NCBI GenBank assembly: GCA_037176885.1
Contig: JAWWNJ010000181.1
Coordinates: 1-64,000 of the forward strand
Direction: 5' to 3'
Length of the DNA: 64,000 nt
From: Favolaschia claudopus
Taxonomy: Eukaryota; Basidiomycota; Agaricomycetes; Agaricales; Mycenaceae
Shown: positions 53,218 to 64,000 of the stretch, one piece after another
Numbering within the stretch: the stretch's first letter is position 1
How the letters are laid out: each line of letters begins with the position of its first letter
Translations under genes and position numbers: made by a program
Notes under the pieces: generated by a model
The model's input: the letters and a program-made list of their open reading frames with translations, nothing else
What the model was told of the DNA's origin: nothing
The model's database searches: none

Positions 53218-55053
53218 TTAATTCAGCGAACTTGTGAGCTAAGGAGAATTGAAGCGTCTGTCTAGAGAGACTAATCCGACGATGGTACACCTTAAACTCA
53301 GTGCGTGTCTACACTCTAGCAAGATATAATTGCTTTTGTTGATTGATTGTTCAGGTGTGCTATGTAGCAGTAGCCCACTACATCATTTCATAGGTCGAAA
53401 ATTCACCTGAGATGAAAATTGTCTGAATTTTATGTGCGGCATGCAGTTGAGCGCACAAATCACTCAATACAAGTAATTCAACATACTCTGAATCGCGAAT
53501 GTCCTGCCAGGCCCGTTTTTCTGGCAACCAATATCTCTAACTCAACCTGAGGTGTAGTAAACGGGATATTCGACAAATTCAGCAGCTGAACAATCATTAG
53601 ATGAGACTGGAAATTGAACTTAAAACCTGAAGGCCTTTCTGTCCTGAGCTACAATATCTTCATTGAACTTTGTATCTAAGGTCCCCCGGGTCTGATTTAC
53701 CCCACCTCCGAGTCATCGACTAGACAATCTTTCCGCATCATTGTAATGTGCCCCATTTCGCGCGTCCGTGAGCCTGAGATGATTGAGGAAAAGATGCTGA
53801 TACAAGCTCGAAGTAGAATAAATGATATATACTGTACAATTGTCACTATTGAACTCGTTTGCTTTGTTAGTTTTGGTTCAAGCTGTACTCGCAGCGCGGA
53901 ACTGCTGAGTCCGCATTCGGAGTCTTTGAATCTTGCTGCTCCATAAATCCATTTCGGGCTGTTTCCGGCCGCCGTACTCATGAATGTCCTGGAATGATTA
54001 TGACATTGTCCGCGACATGAGTCCAGCCTTGAAGTACGAGTCGTCAAGCAAAATCAACACTGAAAAGTGGTTCATCGGCCTTTTCGGACCTAGTGTGAGA
54101 ACGGCCGAGGAAACTTCCGAGAAGATCTTGAATTTGATTGGCTGAGAGTATGTCCCAAGGAGGCAGCTGCTCCGAAAGGACATACCTCTTACCATATTTT
54201 GAATACTTTTGATCTGCCTAATCAGGGCATAAGAAATCAAGATTGCAATTGCTTTGGAGGGCGCTACAGTGACTTTGAAGCGCTGATTTCTTGGAAACAG
54301 AGTCTCAGGTACATAGTGAGTCTCTCCCTTCTCTCTCCCTTTCTCTTCTCTTTTCGCAACTTGAAAACTTGAATTCCGCCGGCTCTCCACAGACATAATT
54401 CATAAGCCATATAATATCAGCCCGTCACAGTGCCCCCCTACACGGTTGGTACCTGCAATGAAGCAGAACCGGGTACGCTTAGCGTCACGATGGCCCCCCA
54501 ATCTTCGCATCCCTGGGATGCAGGGAAAAAAAAAGCTGGCCAGCTAAGTATTTTGGAGAATGTGGTAGCAATGCTCTGCATAGTGGTAAGTAGCCACATT
54601 AACATCTTCGACATAGTCTTGATGTCTATTCATCTCCAGCTGGCGGCTAGGGCAACTAGCAGAGGTACAAAGGAATAGTGCTCCTCTGTACACTCTGAAC
54701 TGCACCTGCAGTATGCCCCAAGTAGGCTCCAGTTGTTGTCTCTCATAGAGATAGCTGTCGCTACTCACGCCAGCCTCTATTGCTCTCATCTGGCCTGCAG
54801 TATAGGTAGCATGCATCCCAGTCGCTAGGCTGCGCTAACGCTCCACCAGCTACGGGTCACAGACTCCGAGGTATGCATTCCCGGGGGACTAGCAGAGCTA
54901 TGGAGGCACAGCCTCTAACCATAAGCTCTGTACTGCACATGCAGTATCGCCCTAGCGGTGCTCCAGGTCTTCCCTCAAGGCATCAACCTACCATTAGCTA
55001 CACAGAGGCGCACAGTAGCGACATATGCCCTAAAGGGCATGAAACGTTACTTA
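53218..55053. other. No recognised gene
   Basis: Short open frames only. 54640-55030 contains several GCTACxG- and TGCAGTA-type words on both strands (CTGCAGTAT, ATGCAGTAT), a decayed repeat. No coding family is recognised. Confidence 0.4.
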
Positions 55054-55471
55054 CAACTGTTTGCAAAGTTAATGGCACTTCCATCATTTTGTCAATAAAG
55101 AGCAAACAACGTACCTCATAAGCTCCTTCTTCTCTTCCCCCATCTTGAACTCAATTCCCGGCGGATTTCCTTGAAAATAGGCGCGTTCGAAAGCGCTTAA
55201 GCGGCGCATTCAGACGCTCACCATCTCACCTTCCAACTTTCTAGAATTTTTTCCGCCCGAAAACGCGTCGTTGGCACGACAGCACGACTTTGGGGGCTTC
55301 GTTCTTGCCCAATACCGCGTCGATTGAGCTGGTTCTAGGTGCGTTCTGACTGCATTTTGCCAGGCTACATTCTCTGATACCTTTCCCTGCAGTTTTGGCC
55401 ACGAAAACGGAGAATTTACGCGTCTTATTGCTATTTTCGTCATATTTCGCTTTTTTGGTGCGTGTTTATGC
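55054..55471 (+). repeat. Left long TIR / passenger promoter region
   Basis: 418 bp. The homology to the right TIR stops at GTGTTTATGC. It ends 50 bp before the passenger ATG, so it must carry that gene's promoter unless transcription starts outside the element. Confidence 0.9.
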
Positions 55472-55520
55472 CTCCAGTGAGCGCAATCTGAGCTGATTCA
55501 ATGGAAATATGCCCTCAGAC

Positions 55521-57104
55521 ATGGCTTGTACTTCGACTCGTGCCGCTGCACAGGGTATATCCGCTAATATCTCGAAAATTGCCGCACAAGAAGTTGCTTC
55601 TGATGACGACGTACATGGACCTCACGCTTGTCGGCCCATCGGACCAGGAGGAAGATGACGAACCGTTCTATGATCCTTTGTTTCATCAGGATGACGAAGA
55701 TTCAAGCGAGGATGAAGAAGAAGAAGATGGCGATGAGGAAGAGGAGGAGGACGGGCCTGTCGTAGTTCCTGCCAAGCGTAAACGTCCTAGTCGTGCCGCT
55801 ACCGAGCCTCCAGGTGCATTATTCCCATTTTTCTCCATGATTCTTTGCCGTCTGATCCTTGTTTCGAATTAGATGTCGAGCCCGAGTCACGCGAAGTCGT
55901 TTACACTGTCTCAATGTTCACCGCCGCCCAGCTGAAAAAACCCAAGAGCTCTCGAGGCCCCCCGATGTCTGACTTCTTCAAGCTGATGAGTGATGCCGAC
56001 TGGCCTGCCTGTAAAGCTCAAATCCGTACGATCTTGCGCACCATGCTCGAACTCGAAGCTGTAAACCTTTCTAACTATGATGTCACCTTCACCATCCCTC
56101 GACACGTCAAAGATCCGATGACACTTCAAAACTCTACCCAATATGAGCACCTCGTTAGCACTGCACTCCAAATCAAGGCATCTCCGGCTGCGAAAATCCT
56201 GATTCAGCCAAAACTCGTAAGCTATTGTTCTCTTTTTCGCCTCGTGAGCTGATTCTTGCGCCAATATAGACAGAAGCGGAGCTTGCAGAGGCGCAGCCGA
56301 CCAAATCAACGACCGCTAAGAAAATGAAAGTGAGCAATCATATTCCGTCATTATCAATCGCAACGACTGAGCATTGTCAGCCGCGTGAAATTCTCCCTGC
56401 AAATCAGGCCATGGATGATACAATCGACGAGCTGCGTGAGAAGTGGAAGTGCGAAACTCCGGGAGCTGGCTGTGGCAGCGCCCATTGCTTCTTTAGCGAT
56501 AAGTATCCAATCCACTATCCGCTGTCCCATCCGCATTTCAAATCCTGGGCCGCGGCTATCGTGAGCGGACATCTTTCCCTGATTTTATATGTCAAATTGA
56601 ATTGTTTATCAGCTCAAAGGCCCGCAGTTCGCCGACAAGAATAATCCTCCGAACAATGAGACGTTTGATACGCTTTATACTCAAGATGCTGCACCTGCTG
56701 CTCGCTCGCCCCTTGTTCAACGCCGTCTCGATCTTCAAGCTAAAAACACGCCGCAGGCACCTCAAGTTAATTTTAATTTTCCTGCCGAGCTTCTGAACGT
56801 GTTGCGTCCTCCCGCACCCGCACCCGCACCCGCACCTGCTGCTGCTCTCCCACCTGTTGCTCCATTGTCTAGCCCGATGCTCATTCCCTTTGGCCATATT
56901 CCCGGCGATCAAATGTCGATCCTACAATTCTGTGTTCTCTATGATCTCGACGACGACATCGCAACCCGTTTTGAACAAAACAAATTCAAGAAAACCAGTG
57001 CGTTCAAATTTGTTGAGATGGATCAGCTGAAGGACATGGGATTTGTTTGGGGAGAGATTGCGGAATTGAAAGCGGCGATTGAGAAGTGGTCGAAGGTAGC
57101 GTGA
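55521..57104 (+). CDS. Transposon passenger: acidic, Cys/His-containing protein with SAM-like C-terminus
   Basis: Start MACTSTRAAAQGISAN at 55521. Exons 55521-55610, 55648-55813, 55873-56216, 56270-56329, 56381-56560 and 56613-57104 join in frame to 443 codons plus stop, without defects. The smallest intron is 37 nt. Layout: short N-terminus, an acidic run (about residues 31-70, EDEEEEDGDEEEEEDG) and a basic patch KRKRPSR. A conserved middle domain has SMFTAAQLKKPKS, LMSDADWPACKAQIRTILRT, VTFTIPRHVKDP and YEHLVSTALQIKASPAAKIL. A Cys/His block follows (KCETPGAGCGSAHCF..HYPLSHPHFKSWA, about 244-280), then a PAPAPA linker and a C-terminal helical region MSILQFCVLYDLDDDIATRF, DQLKDMGFVWGEIAELKAAI, resembling a SAM domain (about 385-440). 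The family recurs in mushroom genomes (from memory) without known function. SAM domains mediate oligomerisation, so a DNA- or transposase-associated role is inferred only. Confidence 0.75.
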
Positions 57105-57157
57105 CAATGGACAGGTGTAAATTACTGTATTCGTCGCTTTAGCATGTACAATCACGT

Positions 57158-58270
57158 TTAGAAATAGCCTGCATGAATGAAGTACCCTAGCGCGTCGCAT
57201 TCCGTGACAATGTTCATCGCCTCGAGCATATCATATATCAATCCGTGCGGTTCATCATCAGGTCCGTAAGAAAATATGTCTTTGTTACGTCGAATCCATG
57301 CCTTGATCTGCGCAAAGGCCTCTTCGATAGGGTTGAAGTCTGGAGAGTAAGGGGGTAGATAGATGAGCCGTACACCTGTAACCGGTAAGCATTTGTTGCG
57401 CAAACAGTGGCACATTTCTCACCGTAATGGTCGCAAAGCTCCCGGACATCTGCCCCGTGGTGTATCTTAGCATTGTCCATCACTAGCACACTGAGCGGTC
57501 CTGGATATGGCGAGCACAAAGGCATCTGTATCAAAACATGTTAGCAGAAGTAGATGACAGAGAAGGTATGTACTCACAATGTCTTCCTCCAAGAATTTGA
57601 CGAACTGATCATGATGCATCGAGCCCTCAACCACCGTGCTAGCGACCATTCCCTGCGTTGTCAGAAGGCCGGTTGCCGTGAGACGTCTTCCACGAACAGC
57701 CTTTCGGCGCTTGGTAGCACGCCGACCCTTTCGAGCACGTCCACAACGCCGGCCTGGAGTTTTGTCGTTCTTTGAAGTCTCGTCGAGGAATCCGAGGTAG
57801 TCTGGAGGATAGTCTGAAATTTCCCGAACAAAATCATTTCTACTGGGTTCGTTCCGTTCTTCGGCAATTTCCTTCAGAATTTTGACGGACATGCCGGCGC
57901 GCTCGAGTTCGCGATGGATGGTAGTATAATGAACTGAAATGAACTGACTTTCCTCCAAGAGATCTAGCAGTTCGTCAAGAAAATAATCCGGATTATTGCG
58001 GATCAGTTCCAGGAGATAGTGGATGTCGTCGTGATGGAGGATGCGAAGGCGGCCGGTGCGCTCACGAGGCTTCTCAACATCTCCTGTGGTACGCCAGAGA
58101 CGAAGAACACGAAAGAAAGTGCGGCGAGAGAAACCAACACATTCCAGAATTTGTTTGAGCGTTAGAATGTCTTGTTCATAGAGGTTTACGGCGGCAATTT
58201 TGACATTCCGGCTTATGCTACGATTAGGCATTACAGCTGGTAGTAGATTCATGGTCATTGAGTGCTTCAT
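57158..58270 (-). CDS. Tc1/mariner-IS630-type DDE transposase
   Basis: Start at 58270 (MKHSMTMNLLPAVMPNRSIS). Exons 58270-57579, 57527-57423 and 57375-57158 join in frame. The N-terminal helix-turn-helix region is NVKIAAVNLYEQDILTLKQI LECVGFSRRTFFRVLRLWRT; a second, winged part includes YFLDELLDLLEESQFISVHY TTIHRELERAGMS. The catalytic domain has FLDETSKND (first Asp), an RRATKRRKAVRG basic patch, LSVLVMDNAKIHH (second Asp) and YLPPYSPDFNPIEEAFAQIK (Glu in NPIEE). This is the DDE_3 fold. All three acidic residues are present and no break was found, so the enzyme is potentially active. It would bind the TIR termini and insert at TA. Confidence 0.92.
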
Positions 58271-58282
58271 TCAATCTGAACA

Positions 58283-58704
58283 GCATAAACACGCACCAAA
58301 AAAGCGAAATATGACGAAAATAGCAATAAGACGCGTAAATTCTCCGTTTTCGTGGCCAAAACTGCAGGGAAAGGTATCAGAGAATGTAGCCTGGCAGAAT
58401 GCGGTCAGAACGCACCTAGAATCAGCTCAATCGACGCGGTATTGGGCAAGAACGAAGCCCCCAAAGTCGTGCTGTCGTGCCAACGACGCGTTTTCGGCCG
58501 GAAAAAATTCTAGAAAGTTGGAAGAAGAGATGGTAAGCGTCTAAAAGCGGCGCTTAAGCGCTTTCGAACGCGCCTATTTTCAAGGAAATCCGCCGGGAAT
58601 TGAGTTCAAGATGGGGGAAGAGAAGAAGGAGCTTATGAGGTATGTACGTTGTTTGCTCTTTATTGACAAAATGATGGAAGTGCCATTAGCTTTGCAAACA
58701 GCTG
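58283..58704 (-). repeat. Right long TIR / transposase promoter region
   Basis: 422 bp. It ends 12 bp upstream of the transposase ATG (58270, minus). Confidence 0.9.
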
Positions 58705-60060
58705 TAATAAATTGATTCCATCATCTTCTTCACCGAGCAGCGGAGAATGTGGCGAGCGTCGCGGAAACAGGCCCATGACAGGGGATAACATCTTGGGAGC
58801 CTTTGAGATGACAGAGTGAGAACCATAACATGATATGCAGCCCTAGTTCATGAAGAAATGTGACAGGAGGAAATGTTGGACTGTCTCGGGGACATCGCAC
58901 CGCGCCGGTCATAAGACTATTCAAAAATCTTTGTAGTAATGATATCCGTTATCGGGATTACTGAACGGAAGGACGGCCCCGTGCATTGTTTATACGTGGC
59001 TCAACCTCTCTGTAAAGCGTAACCAGCCCAACATTAATGGTCAAACGTCGTCGCTCGAGGAAGGTCCGGAGAAACAAGGAAACTCCAAGACGTACGGCTA
59101 CTACAGTTCGCACCCATGCCAAATGGTTAGGTCCGAGTCCGTTGAATGATGAGCGGTTGAATAGAGGAGACATATGGAAATTCGCTTGTAAGATGAGAAT
59201 ATGGAAGTTGTAAGTCAGAAACAACAACCTCGAAGACCGACGCTGAGCCAAAACAGCTGTTCCAGCTTACCCAAAAAATCGCCGTTCAGGAGAAACCCCA
59301 CCTCGCTTCCTCCATTTCCTGCTACCCAATTATCGTCTTTCGCAGAGTCAGTGTCTCCCTCCTCCTTACGCTTTGGAAACACCTGTCAACAGAGAAAGAG
59401 CTGCTGTGTGGGCTGCAGGTGTGCTCCCGCGACTTTGAATGGCTCCTGACCCGGAGGCTTTTGAAGCTTGCGGTGAGCCACCAGACGGACTGGTGGCTCC
59501 TCCTGTGTTTGAGCCTCCGGTCAAAGTACTATCTTTACCCCGGTAGTGACCACTGTTTTGATGGCAGGCGATAACTTCAGGTTGAGGCAAGGCTCTTCAC
59601 CCGGCACTGGAGTTTAAGGAGATGTATGTCTCTAGTATACCTTACCAGAATTTCAGAATTTTTGAAGAGAGTTGTGAAGCAGGATGAACGTCCCGAGGAG
59701 GGAACCAGAAGTGTCCATGAATTTTGGCGGGCGTTTAGCAGGGTCACAAAATTGTCACAAAAACTCCCTTTCAATTTATTGGGCACCTTCTTTGTGCATG
59801 TATCGAGTCAGAATTCTATCAGATGGTAATTTAGGTATTAATGCGTGTTCTTCTTTTTTCCCGGGACGAAACGAGCCCAGACAAGGTCGGAAATTGCATA
59901 GTTCCCACTTCTGGGGTCATGGTCACATCAGGGGTAAAAATAGTAGCCACCGCTTCATCCCATCTGAGGGACTCAAATAAATAATACCTATGTGCCCTGC
60001 GCCTATGCATAATATCACTTGGCTCCTTGCCCCAATTAAAGTAAGAACAAAGTAGTAAGA
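58705..60060. other. No recognised gene
   Basis: A short frame near 59370-59520 (MAPDPEAFEACGEPPDG and VAPPVFEPPVKVLSLPR) has the flavour of a retroelement gag linker but ends in stops. Otherwise unassigned. Confidence 0.35.
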
Positions 60061-60559
60061 TCTCAGTCGGGGACACGATGGGTGTAAACGACTGTATTTA
60101 GTCAGTACATACGAGAAAGTTGTGGCGGCCAAATTTTGGCCGAAAGCCGTTTCCCAGATTTGCTGTTTGAGGCGGTTTCCGAGGATCGAAAAAAATGAGT
60201 TTTTTTTTTTTTTTTTTGGCACTGCCATCTCAGTCGGGGACACGATGGGTGTAAACGACTGTATTTAGTCAGTACATACGAGAAAGTTGCGGCGGCCAAA
60301 TTTTGGCCGAAAGCCGTTTCCCAGATTTGCTGTTTGAGGCGGTTTCCGAGGATCGAAAAAAATGATTTTTTTTTTTTTTTTGGCACTGCCATCTCAGTCG
60401 GGGACACGATGGGTGTAAACGACTGTATTTAGTCAGTACATACGAGAGTGTTGCGGCGGCCAAATTTTGGCCGAAAGCCGTTTCCCAGATTTGCTGTTTG
60501 AGGCGGTTTCCGAGGATCGAAAAAAATGTTTTTTTTTTTTTTTTTTTTTGGCACTGCCA
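60061..60559. repeat. Tandem triplication, about 165-bp unit with T-tracts
   Basis: TCTCAGTCGGGGACACGATG starts at 60061, 60228 and 60392. Each unit carries GTGTAAACGACTGTATTTAG, CAAATTTTGGCCGAAAGCC and a run of about 15-21 T before GGCACTGCC. The units differ mainly in T-run length (about 21, 16, 21), which suggests slippage-prone DNA or a poly(A)-tailed retroposon read on the opposite strand. Confidence 0.92.
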
Positions 60560-62708
60560 CCCATTGCCCCTTATGGAACATCAGCACGGGATCTATGGGA
60601 GTGTTGCTGTTTGACAGGTGATGTAATAGTCAAAAAATATCTTCATATCTCCACAACGGCTCGATAGAATCCTTTCGTTCATTCGGAATCATATTCTCCC
60701 AGCCAATCTGCGTCTATTTTGTATTTTTTCATGAATTTATCATGAAATCTATGACGGCAGCCAAAGTTTTGAGTGTCACGTAACTTGTTTGGCTATTTGC
60801 GGGCCAACCGCTCGATGATTTATATATGAATAGAGAGCGTTCAATGAGCTCTATCGATTGGTGCACTTTTTAAAAAATATCGGGTGGGAAGAAATTTCTT
60901 ATCAGTTTTGTGTGTCCACAACTGTAGGTATTCGCTGGGGCAATAGGCGTTCGTCTCGTGAATAGGCGCTCAAGGACTCTTTAGGCGTTCACCGAACGCC
61001 TATGATACTAATCGTATGTACTCGTCTTTGCAGCTTCTGATACCGCGTTGAACACCCATTTTGCAGGTAGATGAGAGGGCCCTTAGCGTATTCTGTCCAT
61101 ATTGGGCCAGTGACCGTCCGAAGGGATAAGGCCTATAGAGTAGCCCTATAGCATATCAGAAAATAAACCGAGTTGGCTGGAAGCCAGGAGAGCTCGCTAA
61201 GAACGAGGAGCTACACAAGTGCAGTGCAGGAGCACAGAAAGGCACAAGAAAGATAGACTCAGAGGTCCAGATGGGGGTTAAGAGTAAAGATATTGATTGT
61301 GGGTCTACACACGACTACGGGAATATAAAGATGTATGTAGATATCGATGGATAAGAGATGTATGATCTCGGAATGAAGCAAACAAAATAAATACATATCC
61401 TGACATAGCAGGGCTATAATTAGGCCTCTTGCAATCCTCGACGAGAGTGAAGACAGGTTGTAAGGCATGTGAGACATTATATGGCGGTCAGCACGGTTTC
61501 ATATTACTAAATGCAGTAATTTTTCCCTTTTTTGGCAGGTGTCAGACTGGGGGAGGCGGCGTGGGCGAGTCTGACTTGAGGGAGTCTTGCTCGAAAAGAC
61601 GTGCCAGGCAGAGGCTGGTAGAGCGTCACAGAAAGGGCCTAAGTAAAAAGGAAGTCGCAGTACGGCTCACGCTTCAGTTCAGGCCCCTGCGTGGCCTACG
61701 ATTCTGCCGTCTTGCTTGGAAATTTGTATCCCGTGTCGTGGAACTCAAGAGCCATACGATGCTTGTGGCGCGTGCCTCCAAAATGGGTAATCCTTGGCTG
61801 ATCCCACTTACACAATTGACGTCAATCGAGTGAGTTCAAAAAGTTCGCCAATGCTCTATGGTCTTGCAGTTAGCTGTAATCTCTGTAATTTCTGGCCAAA
61901 TGGGACCTGCTTATTCAGATGGGACCTAGGTACCGAACTTCATGAGCAATAAATAAACACCGCAGCAAGGGACCAAGAAATCGGAGGATGGCCTGCCTGC
62001 GCCCGGGCGGCCTCATGGGAACCACTAGGTATACTACAAGCAATGCATAAGATATGCGCAGCCACCAAAGGCATCCAGTGAGCGCGTGGCCTTTGCGCAA
62101 CCCCTGGAAGGCAGTAGATGCCAAAGATCATGTCTACCACTTCAGATGGTACAGTACAATACTACAAGTTTCATCGAAAATAATCGAATTTTCGGTTACT
62201 TTCTGTGATGACGAGTATTATGTAATATTATGTAAGCAGTTTTCAAGTCGCGTCTATCTCTGCAACCAGACGCGCTGTTGGGACACTCTCTTCGACAATA
62301 ATGGTCTTAAAGGCGCAAACTACATCTCTGTGGGTTCACGGCCCTCAGAAACCTGCCGAACGGACCCGTGAACTGTCACTGTGGAGACCACCCACATGGT
62401 TTAGCCTCTCAAAATATGTCAGTTTTGCATGGTTTTGCCTGGTTTTGCCGAGTTTGATGAGAATTACCATAAAAGGCAAGCAAAGTGCGGGCGCGCCCCC
62501 GGGGTGTAGAAGCTGCAGCATCTCCGAACTCAAGGCGATCGAGGCGGTCATGAAGGCGCTCCAGTTCGCTTCGAAGGAGAGAGCAGTAGGAATAGAGATC
62601 CTGAGGGGCCGAGGGGCCCTCGGCTTCCTTTTATTTGCTTCTACTGCCTAACCCCAACTCATTTATCGTTCTTTTCCATAAACTCGAATTCGACACATGA
62701 CGAAGACA
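60560..62708. other. No recognised gene
   Basis: A plus frame at 61429-61833 (134 codons, basic, KRRARQRLVERHRKGLSKKE) is open but unrecognised. The rest is AT-rich with short frames. Confidence 0.35.
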
Positions 62709-63110
62709 GAGAGACCTTGGGGAGACAGCCCCTGAAGGACGACCACTCTCAGACGGAGAGACCTGCGGGAGACGACCCACCCGCGGGACGACCACTCTCA
62801 GACCGGGAGGACCTACGAGAGATGACCCCCTCGAGGACGACCACCTTCCAAACCGAAGGATCGGTGGGAGACGACCCCGTCACCGGACGACCAACTTCAG
62901 ACGGAGAGACCTGCGGGAGACGACCCACCCGCGGGACGACCACTCTCAGACCGGGAGGACCTACGAGAAATGACCCCCTCAAGGACGACCACCTTCCAAA
63001 CCGAAGGACCGGTGGGAGACGACCCCTCACTGGACGACCACCTTCACGCCCGAGAAGAACCGGCAGGAAACGATGCCCTTGCTGGACGACCACCTTCTGC
63101 GACTGCGAAT
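62709..63110. repeat. 49-bp minisatellite with 148-bp higher-order unit
   Basis: Units of about 49 bp with the core GGGAGACGACCC..GGACGACCAC occur about eight times. Three unlike units form a higher-order repeat: AGACGGAGAGACCTGCGGGA starts at 62751 and again at 62899 (148 bp). Neither 49 nor 148 is a multiple of three, so the long open frames across it are translations of the same repeat in successive frames, not a gene. Confidence 0.88.
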
Positions 63111-64000
63111 ATCGAAAAGTTATCATTGTTTATTTTATCCTCGACATCGTATTTTTTCACACATCCATGCACACCGGCGCGAGCCATCCCGTCACGCCGA
63201 TTTCGATGGCGTATTTTGCCGATGAAGATATGCGACGACTCCGGGGGGAGTTTAATTTGGTTCTGGTTCTACATCTTGGCTTCGTATAGTCTCGTGACCA
63301 GACTCTTATGCCATCCCAAAGGGAACCCTGTCATAAGAGTCTGGAACAATCAGCGGCCACATAACCGTACCCTTGCCTTATCAAAATTGATGGAGTTTTC
63401 CCACGGTGTGTGGACTTTACCTCCTCTCATTCTGCTTGCTTCTACGCCGGAACTTGACAATATATGGGCAGAGTCTACTTTTATAATGCAGTTAAAGTCT
63501 ATTTATGCAGTTCAAGTCACATTTTTGCGTCGAATATCAGTGCTTCAAGAGGTTTGAGTATACTGCGTAATAAGGATGACTGTTACGTCCCAAAACGGGT
63601 CGAGGGCCTCAAATAGCTCATTTTGAATCTTCTGCAGACTGTAAGGTAGTAAATTTAGTAGATGTAGTCTCTTTGGGTTCTTATATGTTGAGAAACTTTT
63701 AGCCCTTTGCGCACTTTCAGCGAACTTTTGACCAGTTAGCCCGTTTTGGGAAGTGCTGTCAGCAGAATTACGCACAGGCTGAATATCTTGCAGCTACGAC
63801 CATGGTGAAGGAAAAAATTCGTTTGGAAGGCTTAATAGACTTTGAGCAGCTAAATATCCTCGAATATGCACAAATTGCAGGTCATGAAAAGGAAGAAGTG
63901 AGCAAACCGAGGGGAAGTAAAGTCCACATACTGTGGGAAAACACCATCAATTTTGATAAGAGTTGACCGGAGCTGGCTCAGAGCTGATACCGGATATGGG
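63111..64000. other. No recognised gene; perfect hairpin
   Basis: 63298-63344 holds CCAGACTCTTATG and its exact complement CATAAGAGTCTGG separated by 21 bases. A plus frame around 63340-63557 (RPHNRTLALSKLMEFSHGVW, STPELDNIWAESTFIMQLKS) is unrecognised. Confidence 0.45.

Larger units (their letters stand above)
55054..58704. mobile_element. 3.65-kb TA-flanked DNA transposon with long TIRs and two genes
   Basis: Flanked by TA (55052-55053, 58705-58706). TIRs 55054-55471 (418 bp) and 58283-58704 (422 bp) are near-identical, with one 4-base duplication and scattered substitutions; terminus CAACTGTTTGCAAAG / CAGCTGTTTGCAAAG. Two spliced, unbroken genes lie inside: a passenger on plus (55521-57104) and a DDE transposase on minus (57158-58270). 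They converge with 53 bp between stops, and each starts 12-50 bp inside a TIR. The transposase has its catalytic motifs, so the element may be autonomous. Confidence 0.93.

Noticed and set aside
59577..60463. Lys-rich minus-strand frames
   Set aside because: Lysine runs are the T-tracts of the tandem triplication.
62717..63289. 190-codon open frame as a repetitive protein gene
   Set aside because: It is the 49/148-bp minisatellite read in successive frames; the period is not a multiple of three and the same peptide appears in all frames.
1..64000. CRISPR array or bacterial operons
   Set aside because: Tandem repeats here have no regular spacer structure, and the gene structure is eukaryotic with introns.

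Overview
The window looks like nuclear DNA of a mushroom-forming basidiomycete (Agaricomycetes). Introns are short (about 37-65 nt, GT-AG) and dense. The gene families are those multiplied in that class: a KDZ-transposase CxC2 cysteine cluster, a DUF6532 protein, a kelch protein, an alpha-kinase, a cytochrome P450, and several lineage-specific families without known function. The DNA is very repeat-rich, and most genes are broken or truncated. No rRNA, convincing tRNA or CRISPR array was found. Family names come from recognising motifs by eye; no search was run.

Layout. 0-0.6 kb: LINE reverse-transcriptase fragment split by a 211-bp element. 2.4-5.5 kb: satellite-like array with a period of about 455 bp. 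6.4-11 kb: kelch gene, Set1C/Spp1-like gene, hAT transposase remnant, DUF6532 gene. 11.5-13 kb: two non-autonomous DNA elements, one with a nested foldback. 13.8-19.9 kb: multi-exon HECT-like gene with a gag-only LTR retrotransposon inside one of its introns. 19.9-26.9 kb: Ty3-type gag fragment, then a Ty1/copia element carrying two MITEs in its pol gene and a removable intron in one LTR. 26.9-29 kb: 3'-5' exonuclease and alpha-kinase genes, head to head. 31.5-35.3 kb: P450 pseudogene abutting a MULE transposase. 37.5-51.7 kb: two 2,049-bp inverted-repeat arms around 9 kb of accessory genes (a large W-rich protein, a viroplasmin-like protein, an unknown, a RING protein, a KDZ fragment). 52.7-53.2 kb: MITE. 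55.05-58.70 kb: TA-flanked DNA transposon with TIRs of about 420 bp and two intact convergent genes, a DDE transposase and a 443-aa passenger with a SAM-like C-terminus. 60-64 kb: tandem repeats and unassigned DNA.

How it fits together. The window is a layered record of insertions. Many are datable relative to each other because removing an element plus one target duplication restores the interrupted reading frame or intron. This was checked by hand for six cases: the 211-bp element in LINE and KDZ, two MITEs in copia pol, the gag-only element in the HECT-like intron, and a 369-bp MITE in the RING gene. The most system-like object is the 3.65-kb transposon at 55 kb. Both genes start just inside near-identical long TIRs, run towards each other and stop 53 bp apart, so each TIR can serve as the promoter of one gene.
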